Assembly: GCA_023213315.1 (NCBI GenBank)
Contig: JAKCPI010009397.1
Span: 94,580 to 158,579 of the forward strand
Reading direction: 5' to 3'
Source: Euborellia annulipes
Lineage: Eukaryota > Arthropoda > Insecta > Dermaptera > Anisolabididae
DNA: 64,000 nt
Shown: piece by piece, positions 32,001-44,600 of the stretch
Numbering within the stretch: the first letter of the stretch is position 1
Layout: each line of letters starts with the position of its first letter
The notes under the pieces: model-generated
What the model was told of the DNA's origin: nothing
Seen by the model: the letters and a program-made list of their open reading frames with translations, nothing else
Database searches by the model: none
Position numbers and translations under genes: made by a program

Positions 32001-32622
32001 AAAGAGAAAAAATGTATTTTAACGAAAAAATAAGAGGTCAAATTATGTATGTACATAAGACTTGAAGTGATTTTTATTTAATGTAATATCTGTGATTAAT
32101 CAAAGCCAAAACGTTAACAAATTTAATAGAAAAATTTGTGGACTTCCCCTTTGATTTAATAAAATCCATAGAATAGAATAGGTTTTTATTATACCATCTA
32201 GGAAGTATAAATGTCTTGTATTTTTTTATTTGAAAGTTGATCGAATCTTCTAATTCAAAAATGTGTAATTTGTGCAGTGCGGTTATTTTATCAGAATTAA
32301 AAATAAATTGGAGTTCTAATTAAAGGGAAACTTGCCTCATCAACTTGGGCCTGCGTTTGTTCCAATTTCTTCTGGGCCGTATTTTGCTGCGGGTTCCTTG
32401 GTCCCCCAAATGGGTGATATCCATCTCCCCAGCCTGATCCTCCAGCATCTGTTGACCTGTCGATAAAAATTTATAAATTATTATTATTAATAATGCAAAT
32501 TAAAATTCAACATATAACATTTAATTTTTTAATGAGTCAAAGGAGGAAATGAAAAATGTCAAATTATTATCATTATTTTAGTTTGCAAATTGAAAAAGTT
32601 TATCTTTTGAAAATACTTACAT
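26083..32622 (-). CDS. Syb: Synaptobrevin (Syb/VAMP2-like R-SNARE), copy B
   Basis: Vesicle R-SNARE that pairs with syntaxin and SNAP-25-type partners. Exons on minus: 32622-32621 (AT), 32456-32336, 31365-31287, 29924-29845, 28545-28494, 26198-26083; 149 aa in phase. The SNARE motif [19 protein letters not shown] matches ubiquitous animal Syb closely, with the zero-layer Arg in LERDQ. Juxtamembrane [10 protein letters not shown] and anchor [17 protein letters not shown] follow, then a Ser/Ala/Pro-rich tail (about 37 residues). The donor after exon 2 is GCAAGT, a GC-AG intron with an otherwise strong consensus. Intron 5 (2.3 kb) holds CR1-like and fold-back elements. It is divergent from the neuronal-type gene at 35676. 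Confidence 0.93.
26608..26916 (+). mobile_element. CR1/jockey-like LINE reverse-transcriptase fragment
   Basis: Plus-strand frame reads [17 protein letters not shown], then [18 protein letters not shown] and [19 protein letters not shown]. This is typical of the region after the catalytic motif in CR1/jockey-type RTs (FADN replaces FADD). It is interrupted downstream by the fold-back at 26985-27355 and resumes at 27362. Confidence 0.8.
26985..27355. mobile_element. Fold-back element splitting the LINE fragment
   Basis: Inverted arms: GAAGAATAAAACCAGCGTTG and AACGGTTGCCATCTTCAG on the left, and their inverted, partly decayed versions near 27270-27350. The centre repeats GCCGAGCGCTCCAGGCTGATG in both orientations. 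It is a diverged relative of 30325-30663. Confidence 0.75.
27362..27590 (+). mobile_element. LINE C-terminal fragment
   Basis: Reads [19 protein letters not shown] and [17 protein letters not shown] before a stop, the standard end of CR1-like LINE ORF2. A related minus-strand fragment lies at 46135-46330. Confidence 0.75.
27755..27967. mobile_element. Palindromic MITE (TACAGT ends)
   Basis: GTTTTCTACTTGTGATTATT on the left and the inverted AATAATCACAAGTAGAAAAC-type tract (with one inserted base) on the right form arms that cover almost the whole element. Ends are GTACAGT and ACTGTAC. Related copies lie at about 30030-30180 and 33130-33350, all in or beside Syb-B. Confidence 0.75.
28850..29533. 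mobile_element. hAT (Charlie-like) relic
   Basis: The right end reads, inverted, CAGTGGTTCCCAACCTTGGG, a classic hAT terminus. A degenerate GGGTTACCAACATGGGGGCG is at the left. No transposase frame was seen and no clean target duplication was found. Confidence 0.65.
30184..30768. mobile_element. hAT-like MITE hosting a fold-back element
   Basis: Ends CGGCGTTTCCCAAACTT and TTTGAGAAACGCTG are inverted, hAT-like termini, and GTCGCGACC is near the right end. A fold-back is inserted at 30325-30663. Target duplication not recognised. Confidence 0.6.
30325..30663. mobile_element. Near-perfect fold-back with hammerhead-like hairpins
   Basis: Left arm 30325-30500 and right arm 30500-30663 are close inverted copies: GAAGAATAAAACCAGCGTTG, then CAGGCAGACGTTTCGG and GTTGCCATCTTCAGTG. 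Read in the sense direction of the right arm, CTGAAGATGG is followed by a GGCAACC/GGTTACC stem and then CCGAAACGTC. The layout fits head-to-head Penelope-type terminal repeats (inference). Confidence 0.75.
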
Positions 32623-33448
32623 GGTGAGAGATTAATTTGATAATGGAAAGAGAGATAGTTTGATGTTAATTAAATTGATATAAGAGAGAAATATGCGAAA
32701 AACAAGGAAAACGTTCAATGGAGGAGGAGATATTTATTGTCCTGACATCTGATTTCTTAACAAATGATCCCAACTTAACAAATTTTTTATCAATATGTTC
32801 AACTTAAAAATAAAATTCCCTAAAATTATTTATTTATGTTTTAATAGTTCTGATCAGTAAATATTTTATTAATGTGAATAGAAGAGAGTGGAATGACTAA
32901 TTCACTGTTCTGTTTAAAAAAATGATTCAATTCTGTCCTTGAAAGCAACTCGAGCAAATAACCCGTTAGCTTAAAGAGCATCTTTGATTAGGAAAAATTT
33001 TATACACATTTGAAATAAAATATTATTTTATTTAATTTTTGTATTTTTAATTCGACATTAAATATTATATAAATTTCTCTAAACAAATATTTATCCTTTA
33101 TTCATTTAGCACTGGTTAGCTAAATGAAGAGTGAAAGCCAAAGTTAAAGATCACCAATGCGTTTTCTACATGTGATTATTTGATTGTCTATATAAAATGA
33201 AATGGAAATCTTTATTGAAATATTTTCAAGATTTGATCCAAGAAAGGTTCTATTAAAAATGTTACATATTTTTTCAAAAAATAATGAAATAATCACATAT
33301 AGGAAAATATACGAGGGCTTTAACTTTGAGACTGACCGTACAGTAAATAAGCTGACGTGCCAGTCTTTCTGAATTTTCTAAAAAAAATTCAACGAAAATT
33401 CGATTCTAGATAATATAACAGTAGCCTATTATTGCTATGCATAAGATC

Positions 33449-33823
33449 CAAGGGGGGGGGGGGGGTAAAGGGTAATTACCCCCCCCCCCCCCGAGATTTA
33501 AAAAAATACTTTTTTCTCAAAAAAATTTATTTTTAATGTGAAATTTTTAAAATTAATACTTAAAAATTTGATGTGTATTTATATTCTGGCATACAAGTAC
33601 AGAATACGCTTTTAAATTACCGAAATTAAAAAAAAATAGTGTGCTGTGCGACGAGTCACACCAGATTACCCCCCCCCCCCGAGAAACACCTCTGGATCCG
33701 CCCTTGACAAGTACAGAATACGTCTTTAAATTACCGAAATTAAGAAAAGATTGTGTGCTGTGCGACCAGTCACACCAGATCCCCCCCCCCCCCCCCCGAG
33801 AAACACCTCTGGATCCGCCCTTG
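33449..33823. mobile_element. hAT-type composite element (CAAGGGCGGATCC ends)
   Basis: Two tandem right-end segments, each with GTGTGCTGTGCGAC[C/G]AGTC, a C-run and CTGGATCCGCCCTTG, follow a left end starting CAAGG with a G-run. It is related to 3916-4536. No clean 8-bp duplication was found, so the composite is probably rearranged. Confidence 0.65.
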
Positions 33824-34189
33824 ATCCGACCATGAAAAATTTGCATTTCTAATTTTTCATTTGACAAGGCGGGCAGCGAACTTTTTTGTTTTCTCCTGTG
33901 GGAACCTCCTTCATATCTGATACGGATCCGTCTGCAGTGGACCTTCAACTTTCCTTTTTTGTTATGCTTAAAAGGACTTCTTTGAATTGGACTTAATTAT
34001 TTCAACTAGAAGGGCTTAATTCATAGATTTGAATATTACCCCCAGATTTCTTGGACGAAAATTTCTTGTTTCTTATGTTTTTAGGCAAATGAAAAATTTC
34101 TTTAGTATTGGAAGTTTTTTATAGCTGGTTAATTGATGTAGTAAAAGGAGAATAAAGAAGGCAGCTAATTATATTTGCGTTTATTTTTC

Positions 34190-34245
34190 CCCTCAGTGCT
34201 GACGTTTCAGTCCTGTTTAGGACCATCTTCAGAGCTATTAATAAA
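34190..34245 (-). repeat. Hammerhead-like retroelement end hairpin
   Basis: Minus strand: CTGAAGATGGTCCT, loop AAAC, AGGACTGAAACGTCAGC. The stem GGTCCT/AGGACT has six pairs (one G-T) between the CTGAAGA and GAAAC boxes. Confidence 0.55.
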
Positions 34246-34249
34246 GAAC

Positions 34250-34335
34250 AAGGGGGGGGGAGGGGGGTCGCTGCTAGGGTGTCGGCTTTCTACAAAGAAG
34301 GTCCCTGTTCAAATCCTGGGTGCGAGGGATTTTTC
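34250..34335 (+). repeat. tRNA-like SINE head
   Basis: GTCGCTGCTAGGGTGTCGGC resembles an A-box region and TGTTCAAATCCTGG a B-box. The spacing is tRNA-like, but the acceptor-stem halves do not pair, so it is not called a tRNA gene. Confidence 0.45.
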
Positions 34336-34383
34336 ATAAAATGAAAATATTTATTTAATGTAAACAAATCCTCTAGCAGACAC

Positions 34384-34530
34384 TGGATTTAGACCCAGTC
34401 TCTATTTATTTCATTTGAATTAGTAGCCAATCCAATTGAAATAAACTTTTGTCGCATAACACGGGATGCGAACCCTTGACCTTTGGTATCAGAAGCCAAT
34501 GCTCTACCTCTGAACCTTAGGTCAAGGGCG
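34384..34530 (-). repeat. tRNA-derived SINE (family 2)
   Basis: Minus strand: GCCCTTGACCTAAGG, GTTCAGAGGTAGAGCATTGG (A-box) and GGGTTCGCATCCC (B-box), then AAAGTTTATTTCAATTGG. Same layout as 9090-9215. Confidence 0.65.
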
Positions 34531-35675
34531 CATGAAATATTATAAAAATAAGAAAAATACAAAATAAAAAAAAGAATCAATTAATAAAATTAACTTAAAA
34601 AAGTAAAATATTATATTCCACCCCTCCCCCCTCCCACTCCAAAAAAATAATGGCTTGACTCACTCATCATTTTCAAAATAGCTTTTAAATTTTTTATAAA
34701 TTTTCTTTCAATTTCTGCAAAAGGGTTAGAATTATTTCCCTTGGTTTTTCTTTGGTTTCTCACTCAGGGCTTATTTGGTAGGGATGAGAAAATTAATTTT
34801 TAAATGAGTCAAATTCAATATAGTCTTTGTAAGTGTAGAATGGTTAGTTTTCCTCGATTCATTACAATAATTTTAAATGTCAAATCTCATTGCATTTATT
34901 TCTTTGCTAGATACTATTTAAGCAATAGTATTCAATGCATTCCAAGCAAGAAAAATTTATTTTAATTAAATTTGCTACCAATCAAATGAAATAAATAGCG
35001 ACGGGATCCAAATGCTCTTAGATGCCTAAAAAGACCTTAAAAAAGATATTATCTTGTCAACAGGCTTATTAGTATCAACTTTGATTTTGTAAAAGAATCC
35101 AAAATATAAAAGATTTGTGATAAAATTTAATTTTATTTCCTTTCACTTCTCCATTAAAAAGTTGATTAAAAATATTCCTGATTTTTAGAATAAAAAATTT
35201 TAAATAGGCCTAGTAATAAAAAATTCTTACCATTTCCAAAATAACAATCTTCTATAAACTAAAAACAGAGAGAGAGAGCACAAAATCGGGCAAGTTGGTT
35301 ATTGACTTCTCACCCTCTTTTACGTCACAATAGCGTAATCTCGAAAATTTCGATATATCACCAAATCGATTTTATTTCCATTCGATATATTTATTATAAA
35401 TTTTTAGTTTATTAAATTAAAAAAATTCGAATTAAAATAAAAATAATTATTATTTTTTAAATAGATTCTGGTGTTTTTAAAATTAAAGTAGTGAATTTAT
35501 TAAAAGGGGTTTTCAAAAGCAGAGAAACGATTCGAGTTCACCCTTAATTTCCGCCCTTTCGATATTAGCGTTAAGCGCAGCTCTCTAGAGCGCAAGTGCA
35601 ACTTAAATCTATACCCCTTCGTGTTCCGAATAAGGCAGGTCAAATACACGGCCCTTCTCACTATTTCCAAATAAC

Positions 35676-38600
35676 ATGTAAGTAATCGAATTTTTTGATT
35701 TTTTTTCCTTCAAAACTCCATCACCTTTTCATATCAAATTTTATCTAATTTTCTAATTTTCTTTTTTATTCATTTGAATGAAGGAAAGATAATAAAAATG
35801 TCTCAAATCTTAAAGCGTCACACAGTCAAGTATTGATTGGCTGGCCGAACATTCCTAAGTTTCGATGCTTTTCACAACTTCTATTTCCTATTAATTTTAT
35901 TATTTATTTTAATTTATTTGGATATTAATAAAATAATTAATCTATTTAAAAAAATCAATAGAATATGAATAAATTCACACCCTTATTAATAAAAAATAAT
36001 TTTTTTTTTTAATTATTAAAATAAATTCAAAATTGTTTATTATCTTTATAAATTTATTTTTATTTCATTATTAGGAGTGAGAAATTTGATATAAAAAATA
36101 TATGTCAAAATGACAATATAAAATTTGACAAATTTAGATTTACAAGAGGAAGACGTGGACGGCGGGGGGGGGGGGGGGATTTTTAGTAAAAATTTACCCA
36201 TTAAAGTCTGTAGCCATTTTTATGTTCGTTGCACAACTTAACAATGCATAAATATTGTAGTTTTGTACTCAACACACTAACAGAGAGGATATCTCAATCT
36301 AAACTGAAGTCCATACAGAAATTTTAATCACGTTATCTTTAGTTATCTTTATAATAAAAAACCAAGATGATAAGATATCAATTTCAAGCTCACCAAATCC
36401 AGCTGTATTTTTTTTTTTTTTTTCAAAATTTATTTATATTTAATTCAAAATTGAGTGAGGGAGGCGGGGCTGAAAAAATCTCAAATATATTTTTACGTTT
36501 TGGAGATGCTCCTGTACAGACGGGCCCACCCTAATTTTTTTTTTTGTTTCAGCTCATTCATTTTATTCCTCTCTTTACTCTTTTTATCGGCTTGTTAAAT
36601 TTTTGGCATGACCCACTCACAAATATATTCTAGCATTAGTGTAAATAATCTACAAAATCCGTTTTTAGACCCTTTGCTGATTTGATTTCAAATCCAGCCA
36701 AATAATTTCATTTAACTACAACACCTCCTTTGTTCTAGTGACGTTCTGTAAAAAGATAAGATAATTCTTATTAATCATCAAAGTTAAAAGACAAAATCCA
36801 TCCAAACTTTCGCCCACTCTAAATGACCTAGAGATGAAGAAACCTCCCCCTCCCCCCTCCTCTTGGCTACGCCCCTGTTTTATAATGTTTAAATAGACAA
36901 TACGCAAATTCATCTTACCATTGATTATTAATCACGTTGAAAAGAAAAAAAAAATAACAAAATTTTATTATTAATAACTCAACTTCCACTATCAAAGGGT
37001 CACAACCTAATAAATTTATTAAATAAAAATTTAAGAAAGAAAGAAATTTATCAGAGACCGCAAAATATCTTTTCTTTTTTTTTCGTAATTTTTCATTAAT
37101 CTTTTTCTTGATTGTTTTTAATTATTTCTCTTATCAAATTTAAAGGATATGATAAATTTTATCAAAAAAAAAAAAAAAACAATAATAATAACTTAAAACT
37201 AAGGCCTTTCTAAAAAGGAAATTGTTAAAATTACTCGTTAAGGGAAAGATAAAGAAAAAAATTAATTTACTTTTTAATTAAAATTTCCCAATAGCTTGTT
37301 ATAGATGTAATTTATTTAAATCACAACATTCATTTTATTTTATCCTTGCTCTCACCTTTTCTTCCCCCACCCTCCCATTTAAAGCTCTGAGAAAATCGCA
37401 ATATAATACCAGACCCATTGCTTAAATTGATATATTTTGGTTGAAAATCAAAGATGATGTTTTAAAGAATTTTACATCATCGATTGACTGGCTTCTGAGG
37501 TTAATACCAAAGGGCAACTGGGCCAATTGGAAAGCCACAGAAGTCTTGTTTTATAATCTTTGTACTTTATGACGATAACTTTGTATTATCATTTAGGACA
37601 TGACATTTTTAAAAACGATATTTGAGAAAATAAATAAAATAGGGATATGATTTGATCATTGGGCTTTCCACCTGCATCTATTTCAAGGACCAGTAAGAGT
37701 GAATTTTTGAATTTTTAAAAACAATAAGTAATCATCTCCGAGGGGCATGTCGCACCCCGGGACTGTATAATAATTCTGGCTCTCTCCGTTCTACCCCCCC
37801 CCCCCCAAGTCTAAAAAAGCCTAATATATCGCTTGCTGAAAATCATAGTGGCGAAAGTCCAAAAATTCGATTTTTGAGTTAAGCCTACGAAACGTTGTTA
37901 AAAAGTCTTTTCTTTTGAGTGCCAAAGTGGCCAAAATTATTTCCATTCTTTTCTATTGATTCTGGCCTATTCATTTGTTGCCCGGCCAGTTAAATAAATA
38001 TATGTTTATAAAACTTTCAGACGCCTTTTCTCGAATTGTTCAATTTCGGACTTTCGTCAGCATTCTCAGCAGGCGAAATGCGTTTCCAACGAATAAAAAT
38101 CTGGTGTGACTGGCGCACAGCACACAACTTTCTCTTACCTTCGGTAATCGAAAGTTGTGTTCTGTGCTTGTCACACCAGATTTTTTGTGTCGACATGTAT
38201 TTAGTTCCCGACAGTACGGAACATTTAAATTCAGATGTAAAATTTATAAGTATGGGAAAATATTTATATTTTGTTACCATGGCAACCATTTCTCCTATCT
38301 TCCCTATGAAATACAAGAGTAAAGTGGTCTTCAGAAGATTTCAATCACAAAATGAGAATATACATTTTAAAGAGAATCTAAAAAATAATTGATTTTTGAA
38401 TTTTAAAAAAAATCGTTGGAGCAAATTTTGAGAAAATCGAAAAAAACTGAAAAAGTACATCAGTAAAGTACTAGTACTCTTTGGCCGATTTTGATTAAAA
38501 GCTTATTTTTCCGGTCCCGGGGGTGTTTAACTTAAATATAAAATTTCAACCTCGTAGCTCAATTCCTTCATCCTTAAAATTGAACACACACCCACCCACA

Positions 38601-41600
38601 CACCCACCCACCCACACCACCCACACACCCACAGACAGACCATGTCGCGAAAACCACTTTTTTGGATTCAGGGGACCTCAAAACGTGAAGATCCATCAAA
38701 ATCTCGACATCGAATTTTGACATGAATCCAATACTTTCTCTCTATATATATATTACATATATACATAGGTAAGAGAAAGTAAAAATTTTTAAATCTAGAG
38801 TTAGACCAGTCTATTGACAATAATTTGAATTTTTTTACTTTCTCTTACCTATGTATATATGTAATATATATAGAGAAAAAGTATTGGATTCATGTCAAAA
38901 ATTCGATGTCGAGATTTTGATGGATCTTCACGTTTTGAGGTCCCCTGAATCCAAAAAAGTGGTTTTCGCGACATGGTCTGTCTGTGTGTCTGTGAACAAA
39001 ATATCTCAAGAACGAAAAGAGCTAGGAGGTTGAAATTTTATATTTAAGTTAGGCACCCCCATGGGACGTGACACGAAGCTTTTGAACAAAATCGACCAAA
39101 AAGTACTAGCACTTTACTGATTCACTTTTTCAGTTTTTTTCGATTTTCTCAAAATTGCTCCAACGATTTTTTTTTTTAATTCAAAAATCAATTATTTTTT
39201 AGATTCTCTATAAAATGTATATTCTCATTTTGTGATTGAAATCTTCTGAAGACCACTTTACTCTTGTACTCCATAGAAAAGATAGGAGAAATGGTTGCCA
39301 TGGTATCACAATATAAATATTTTCCCATACTTATAAATTTTACATCTTGAATTCAATTGTACCCTACTGTCGGAAACTAAATACATGTCGACACAAAAAA
39401 TCTGGTGTGACAAGCACAGTACACAACTTTCGATTACCGAAGGTAAGAGAAAGTTGTGTGCTAGCGCCAGTCACACCAGATTTTTTCATTATGTATTTAT
39501 AATTGAAGTTTAAAAGATCCGGGCCCAGGGGATTTATCCCCCGCCCTACCTCTGTTTGCGGCTCTGCCAATACGTAATGAACTTTTAACATCTCTTGGGG
39601 CCTTTAAAAACTAGCCAGGGCAGGTCCTGAGAATTCATTGGTACATTTATTGATTTGTTTACAAAGATTAAAATATTAATTAATGGCTATATATTAAACA
39701 AATGGAAAAATTGCTGACCTTGGTTTATTAATTCATTGACTCTCCTGCCTTGATGTTCTCACGAGTTCATTCTTTATTAATAAAAACAAAATAATTAATT
39801 CCTCTCTTGATTATGACCAATATTCCTTAAAATAAATATCTTTACCCCTCAGGGGATTTTATTCTTCTTGGTTTTATTTATAATAAAAATTAATAAACCC
39901 AAAAAGTCTTGCTAAAGGGTCAAACCTCTCTGTAACAAAAGATATCTCTTTTCTACCTAAAAATCTGTAATTGATGGCCTAAGAGCTTCCATTAACATTT
40001 GTAATGATATAATTTGATTAATTAATAATTAAATCGATTAGTTTGCCAATGGATGCTATTCGTGTCAGCCCTCTATCATTATTTGAAAAAAAAATCTGCT
40101 TGTTTTATTTAATTAAAAATAAAATCAATTAGGAAATTGGAAAAAATATTCTACTATTAGACTTGATTGAATGTGATGTGTGTGTGTGTGTGTGTGTGCG
40201 CGTGGAGTTGCACTTTTAGAATAGTTTTTATCCTTGAACGAAGAATCCTGTTATTTAGGCAACCAGTAAAGCAAAGAAGGTGGACAAATTGCGTGCTGTA
40301 AAGAAAAAAATTAGCAAATGTTTTTTTTTCTTTCTAAAAAGCCTTTCACCCGCAAACCTCGACAAGTAATCTCAACAATCAAGCAACCTTCTTATAATTA
40401 TTCATTTTTGGCAACTTTTTGTGAATTTTCGTCTCTTGGACTTGCTTGACCAAGACTCCCATGATGAGTCGTCCATCTCCAAAAGTGGCTAGTTGCCTAC
40501 GGAACAACTCTGCAGGATACAAGAAAAACCTGTATTTTATTAAACTCGAGTTAATTTATGACTATTATGTTTATAAAATTTGTAAATAAATTAGAAACAG
40601 CAGGAGAGCCAACAATAATCATTATTAAAAAATGTAGATAAAGTGTACAGTATAAAAACGTCCCCCAGTTTTCTAAAATATACAATTTTGTGGAAGCTTG
40701 TGGGTAGGGCTATTCTTCAATCAAGAGCGGATCCAGAGGTGTTTCTCGGGGGGGAGGGGGGTATTCTGGTGTGACTGGTCACACCGCACACTATTTTTTC
40801 TTAATTTCGGTAATTTAAAGGCGCATTCTGTACTTGTTTGCCAGAATATAAATACAATTTTTAAGTATTAATTTTAAAATTTTACATTAAAAATAAATTT
40901 TTTTTTCGAAAAAAGTTTGTTATTTTCAAATCTCGGGGGGGGGGTAATTACTCCCTTTACTCCCCATCTCTTGTATCCGCCCTTGTCTTCATTGCAATTA
41001 GCAAGTTTTGGAAATGACTTCACGAAAGTCGCCATCTTTATGTTAGCAAGCAAGTAGTTTTGAAACAGTAGGGGGAGACTGTTGTACCTTGGACCACTTT
41101 TTACATTTTATTTTTTTTTACGCCAAAGTTTTTTGAAATTATTATACTTGAACAGGATCCAGCCATAGTTTAAACCTTTCAGAACAACATAAGATATTGA
41201 TAAATTATATATTTGTATAACTTTAGACAAGAAAAATTAAAATCTATTGATATGTAAATTGGTCCATGGTACACGATGTTCGTGTTCCTTGGACCAGGTT
41301 TAATAGACTTTTACGATATCCTTTATAGAGATTAATATACATATTAGGCATATCCAGGCATTCTTATTTAAGCCATTTGGTATCCAAATTGCTTAAATAA
41401 AATCATCGGACTGCCTGGGGCCGAACCCGCGACTTTTGGTATAAAAGGCCAACATGCTCTCCCCTACACCAAACCCCGAGGGCCCTACAAGCATTCTTCT
41501 TCATCACTGTCCTCGTTATCAGTGGATACAAGGCTTAACGCTTCATCTGAATCAGAGGAGGAACTTGATTTCTGCACAATACATGCGTTACAACGTCTTG

Positions 41601-44600
41601 GACCAGCGGTCCAAGGTACACGATGACGTTTGTATCCAAGGTACACGATGGTCTCATTTTAAGCAAAAATGGCCACCTACAAGTAAATACCTAACCAATT
41701 TTCAAAACAGAGTGAGCGTTATACTCACCAAAAAATGCGTTATCCACGTAGTCAGTTAGTAGAAATGCTAGTACCAACTTCCCGGAAGCACGGACATTCA
41801 ACCGACAAACGAAAATTTTACTTTTACTATTAAAATAAGACTTTTGCTACGCAAAACCAAAAACAGAAACTGACAGCTGCAAAACTCAACCTGTGCACTG
41901 GTTTGACCACAGTGGTTAAAAGGGATCACCCGGAGTCCGCTAGGTTGCATCACTTACTAGATAAGTGGACTGGTCCAAGGTACACCATGTCCTAGGTACA
42001 ACAGTCTCCCCTATTTGTTGGCAACAAGAGAGTTTTGGAAATGGAATGAAATGCAACTAGGCCCGGTTTGAATTTGTACTCAATTTTCGGTATTTGTTTT
42101 AAATAGGATTTATCAACTTTTTTCCCTGGAAAACTATTTTCAAATGTATGTATTTGAGTTGTGCCAACAACATGAAATTAAAATCTCAACTTCTCAAATT
42201 TTGTCAATTAGACACTTTCGGAAATGAAAGACATAACGATGGCTAGTTGTAGAAGATTGATTTTACAACACTTCATCAGCCGGCAAAAATATTTGGGAAA
42301 ATATTAGCCTTTTTACTTTTTTTTATTAGATAAACACATAACAACATTTTTTCTTTTTAAATATTCATGTTTGTTTTTTAATATTTGATGAATTCAATTT
42401 CTATACATTATCGCATCGAGATAGAGGGAAAGATTATTTTATTTTTCACTAAATTGATTTTATTTTGAGTTTTTTTTTATTTTTCCCAAGTTGAATGTTC
42501 TCAGTTCATTCATAAAAAATAAGTGATATAAAAGTAAGCATGAATTATTAAAGGAAAGAATAAAAATCAATTTTATCAATGTTGGAAGAAGAGAAAGTGG
42601 GTGGAGGGAGGGTGATTCTTTTTTTTCTCTTGTTGCGTTTTAAGTTTATTTTTACCGGGCATGATGATGCTTCGGTGTGAGTTCTCTTTAACTTGATGTG
42701 TTCTCCTTTAATGATGTTATACAGGGCGGCGGAACAGGGCGCGGATGCAGGTAATGGCGGTTTGGCGCCCACGACGGGCGAGGATGGAGCTATTGTGGGT
42801 GGCCCTAGGACACCGCAGCAAATCGCCGCCCAGAAACGCCTCCAACAGACTCAGGCCCAAGTTGACGAGGTCTCTTATCATATTTGTTGGTGCAATAGCC
42901 TCATGATTTATTTTTTAAGAATTTCCGTTTACGAGACTTGTGCTTATTTTTGTCCTTGCGCCCCTTTATTCGATATTCCTCTTTAAGAAGCTTTAAGTTG
43001 ATAAATTGAGAAAGTGATTTAAGGAATTGTTCGTAATATCGATTAGAAAAGTAAAAAGATATTAAATACAAAATTATTAAAAGAGAAGAAAAGAAGCAAT
43101 CCGCGGATCTTCTAGCGTATTTTAAGAATATTAATAGACTGAATCATTTATTTTTGTCTATGAAAAAAAAAGAGATCTTGATATTAAGTTGATGTTTATT
43201 AAATCAAATTCCATTGCCATTAAAAAAGATAATTAAGATTCTGGTTGATCTAAATTTAAAAATCTTTTAATTCATGTCATCGGGTGAGATAATTATTGTT
43301 TTTTCTAAAAGAAGTTGTCGGGAGACGAGGAGGGGGGGGGGGGGTCAAGGAGAATCGAACTCGGAATCTTCAGCCTATCCAGACAATCGCTAATCACCAT
43401 GCTTCACTTCCGGAGGACCAAGGGGTGTTTGCGATTGGTCCACCAACAAAATAAATATACTCAAAATTCTATGACTTGTAAAGTCCGAATCGAGATATTT
43501 GTGGAAAAATTGATTCAAATAAATAGGTCTCGAAAGTTAATTAGGGAAGGAGATTTCGAATAAGTTTTTTACTTTTTTTTTTATCAATTTCGCTATCTTG
43601 AGGTATATACCATATATTGTATTGAGACTAAAGCCCGGTAGTTAGGCAGCCAAAATGGCACACGCTCACTAAACTTTTTTTCTGATTAAAACAATAAGAT
43701 AATTTTTATTTCGATAACAATTTTCAGTAGAATCTCGCTTAAAGAGCACCTCTCATAACGAGTAATTCGCTTAACGAGAAAAACAAATTGTAATTCGCCT
43801 AACGAGCGACTTTTCGCCTAACGAGTACAAAACACTGACTTAGCCAAAATAAAATTTTATCCAATTACTTTATAATTTAGATTTTATATTTGAGCACTTT
43901 TATGATTTCGTGATTACAATTTACAAAAAAAAAAAAAAAAAAAATTAATCGTAAGGAAAGTAGATCCGGAGCCAGGAGAATAAAATCTATTTTAATTTCT
44001 TTTAGTCGAAAAAAAAAACTACGTCACAATCTGGACGACCATGATCTGCCCCCCCCCCCTAGATTTGATTCTGTGTATGCCCTTGCACAGAGAGAAGAAA
44101 CTCTTCGATAAGAAATAATGTATTATTTATAAAAAAGAATGTTATATAAAAGATTTTTTTGTGTAAAGCAATTTTAATTTCAATAAATGTTTGTTGACTG
44201 CAGGTCCCGAAGAAGGGCGCGATCGGCGTCCGAAACGTCAACTGAAAGAAATTAAAATAGTTTTTAAATTAAAAAAAAAAAAATAGTTTTTATTCTCTTG
44301 ACTGCGGATCTACCTTCCTTACGATCAATATTGTATATAACAGCCATTTTACACTTTTATTTAAAAAAAATAGACTAAATTAGAAATTTTATTAAAGGGT
44401 TTTTTATTAAAAACTATCAAATTTTGCATTATTAATAATTAATTACATATTAGGAAAATGATGAAATAAACTCGAATCCACAAATTTTGACCTTCTGGTT
44501 CCAGTAGCATCGTAGTGTCTCTTGTGATCGCACATTTCCTCAAACTTGTGTTTATTATGTTATATGTACATGAATAAAACTTAATTGAATTAATTATTAG

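Larger units (their letters stand above)
32623..35675. promoter_or_regulatory. Divergent intergenic region between Syb-B and n-Syb
   Basis: The first exons of two synaptobrevin genes point outward from this 3-kb gap, so both promoters should lie inside. It holds a palindromic MITE (33130-33350), a hAT-type repeat (33449-33823), a hammerhead-like hairpin (34190-34245), tRNA-like sequences (34250-34530) and a less repetitive 34.6-35.7 kb part. No TATA box or initiator could be assigned firmly. Confidence 0.4.

Noticed and set aside
34250..34530. Possible tRNA genes on both strands
   Set aside because: B-box and A-box-like parts are present, but acceptor and anticodon stems do not form a proper cloverleaf, and the sequences continue into SINE bodies.
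38036..38392. 118-codon plus-strand frame and 99-codon minus-strand frame
   Set aside because: Both lie in the palindromic repeat and the TIR element and mirror each other. No domain was seen.
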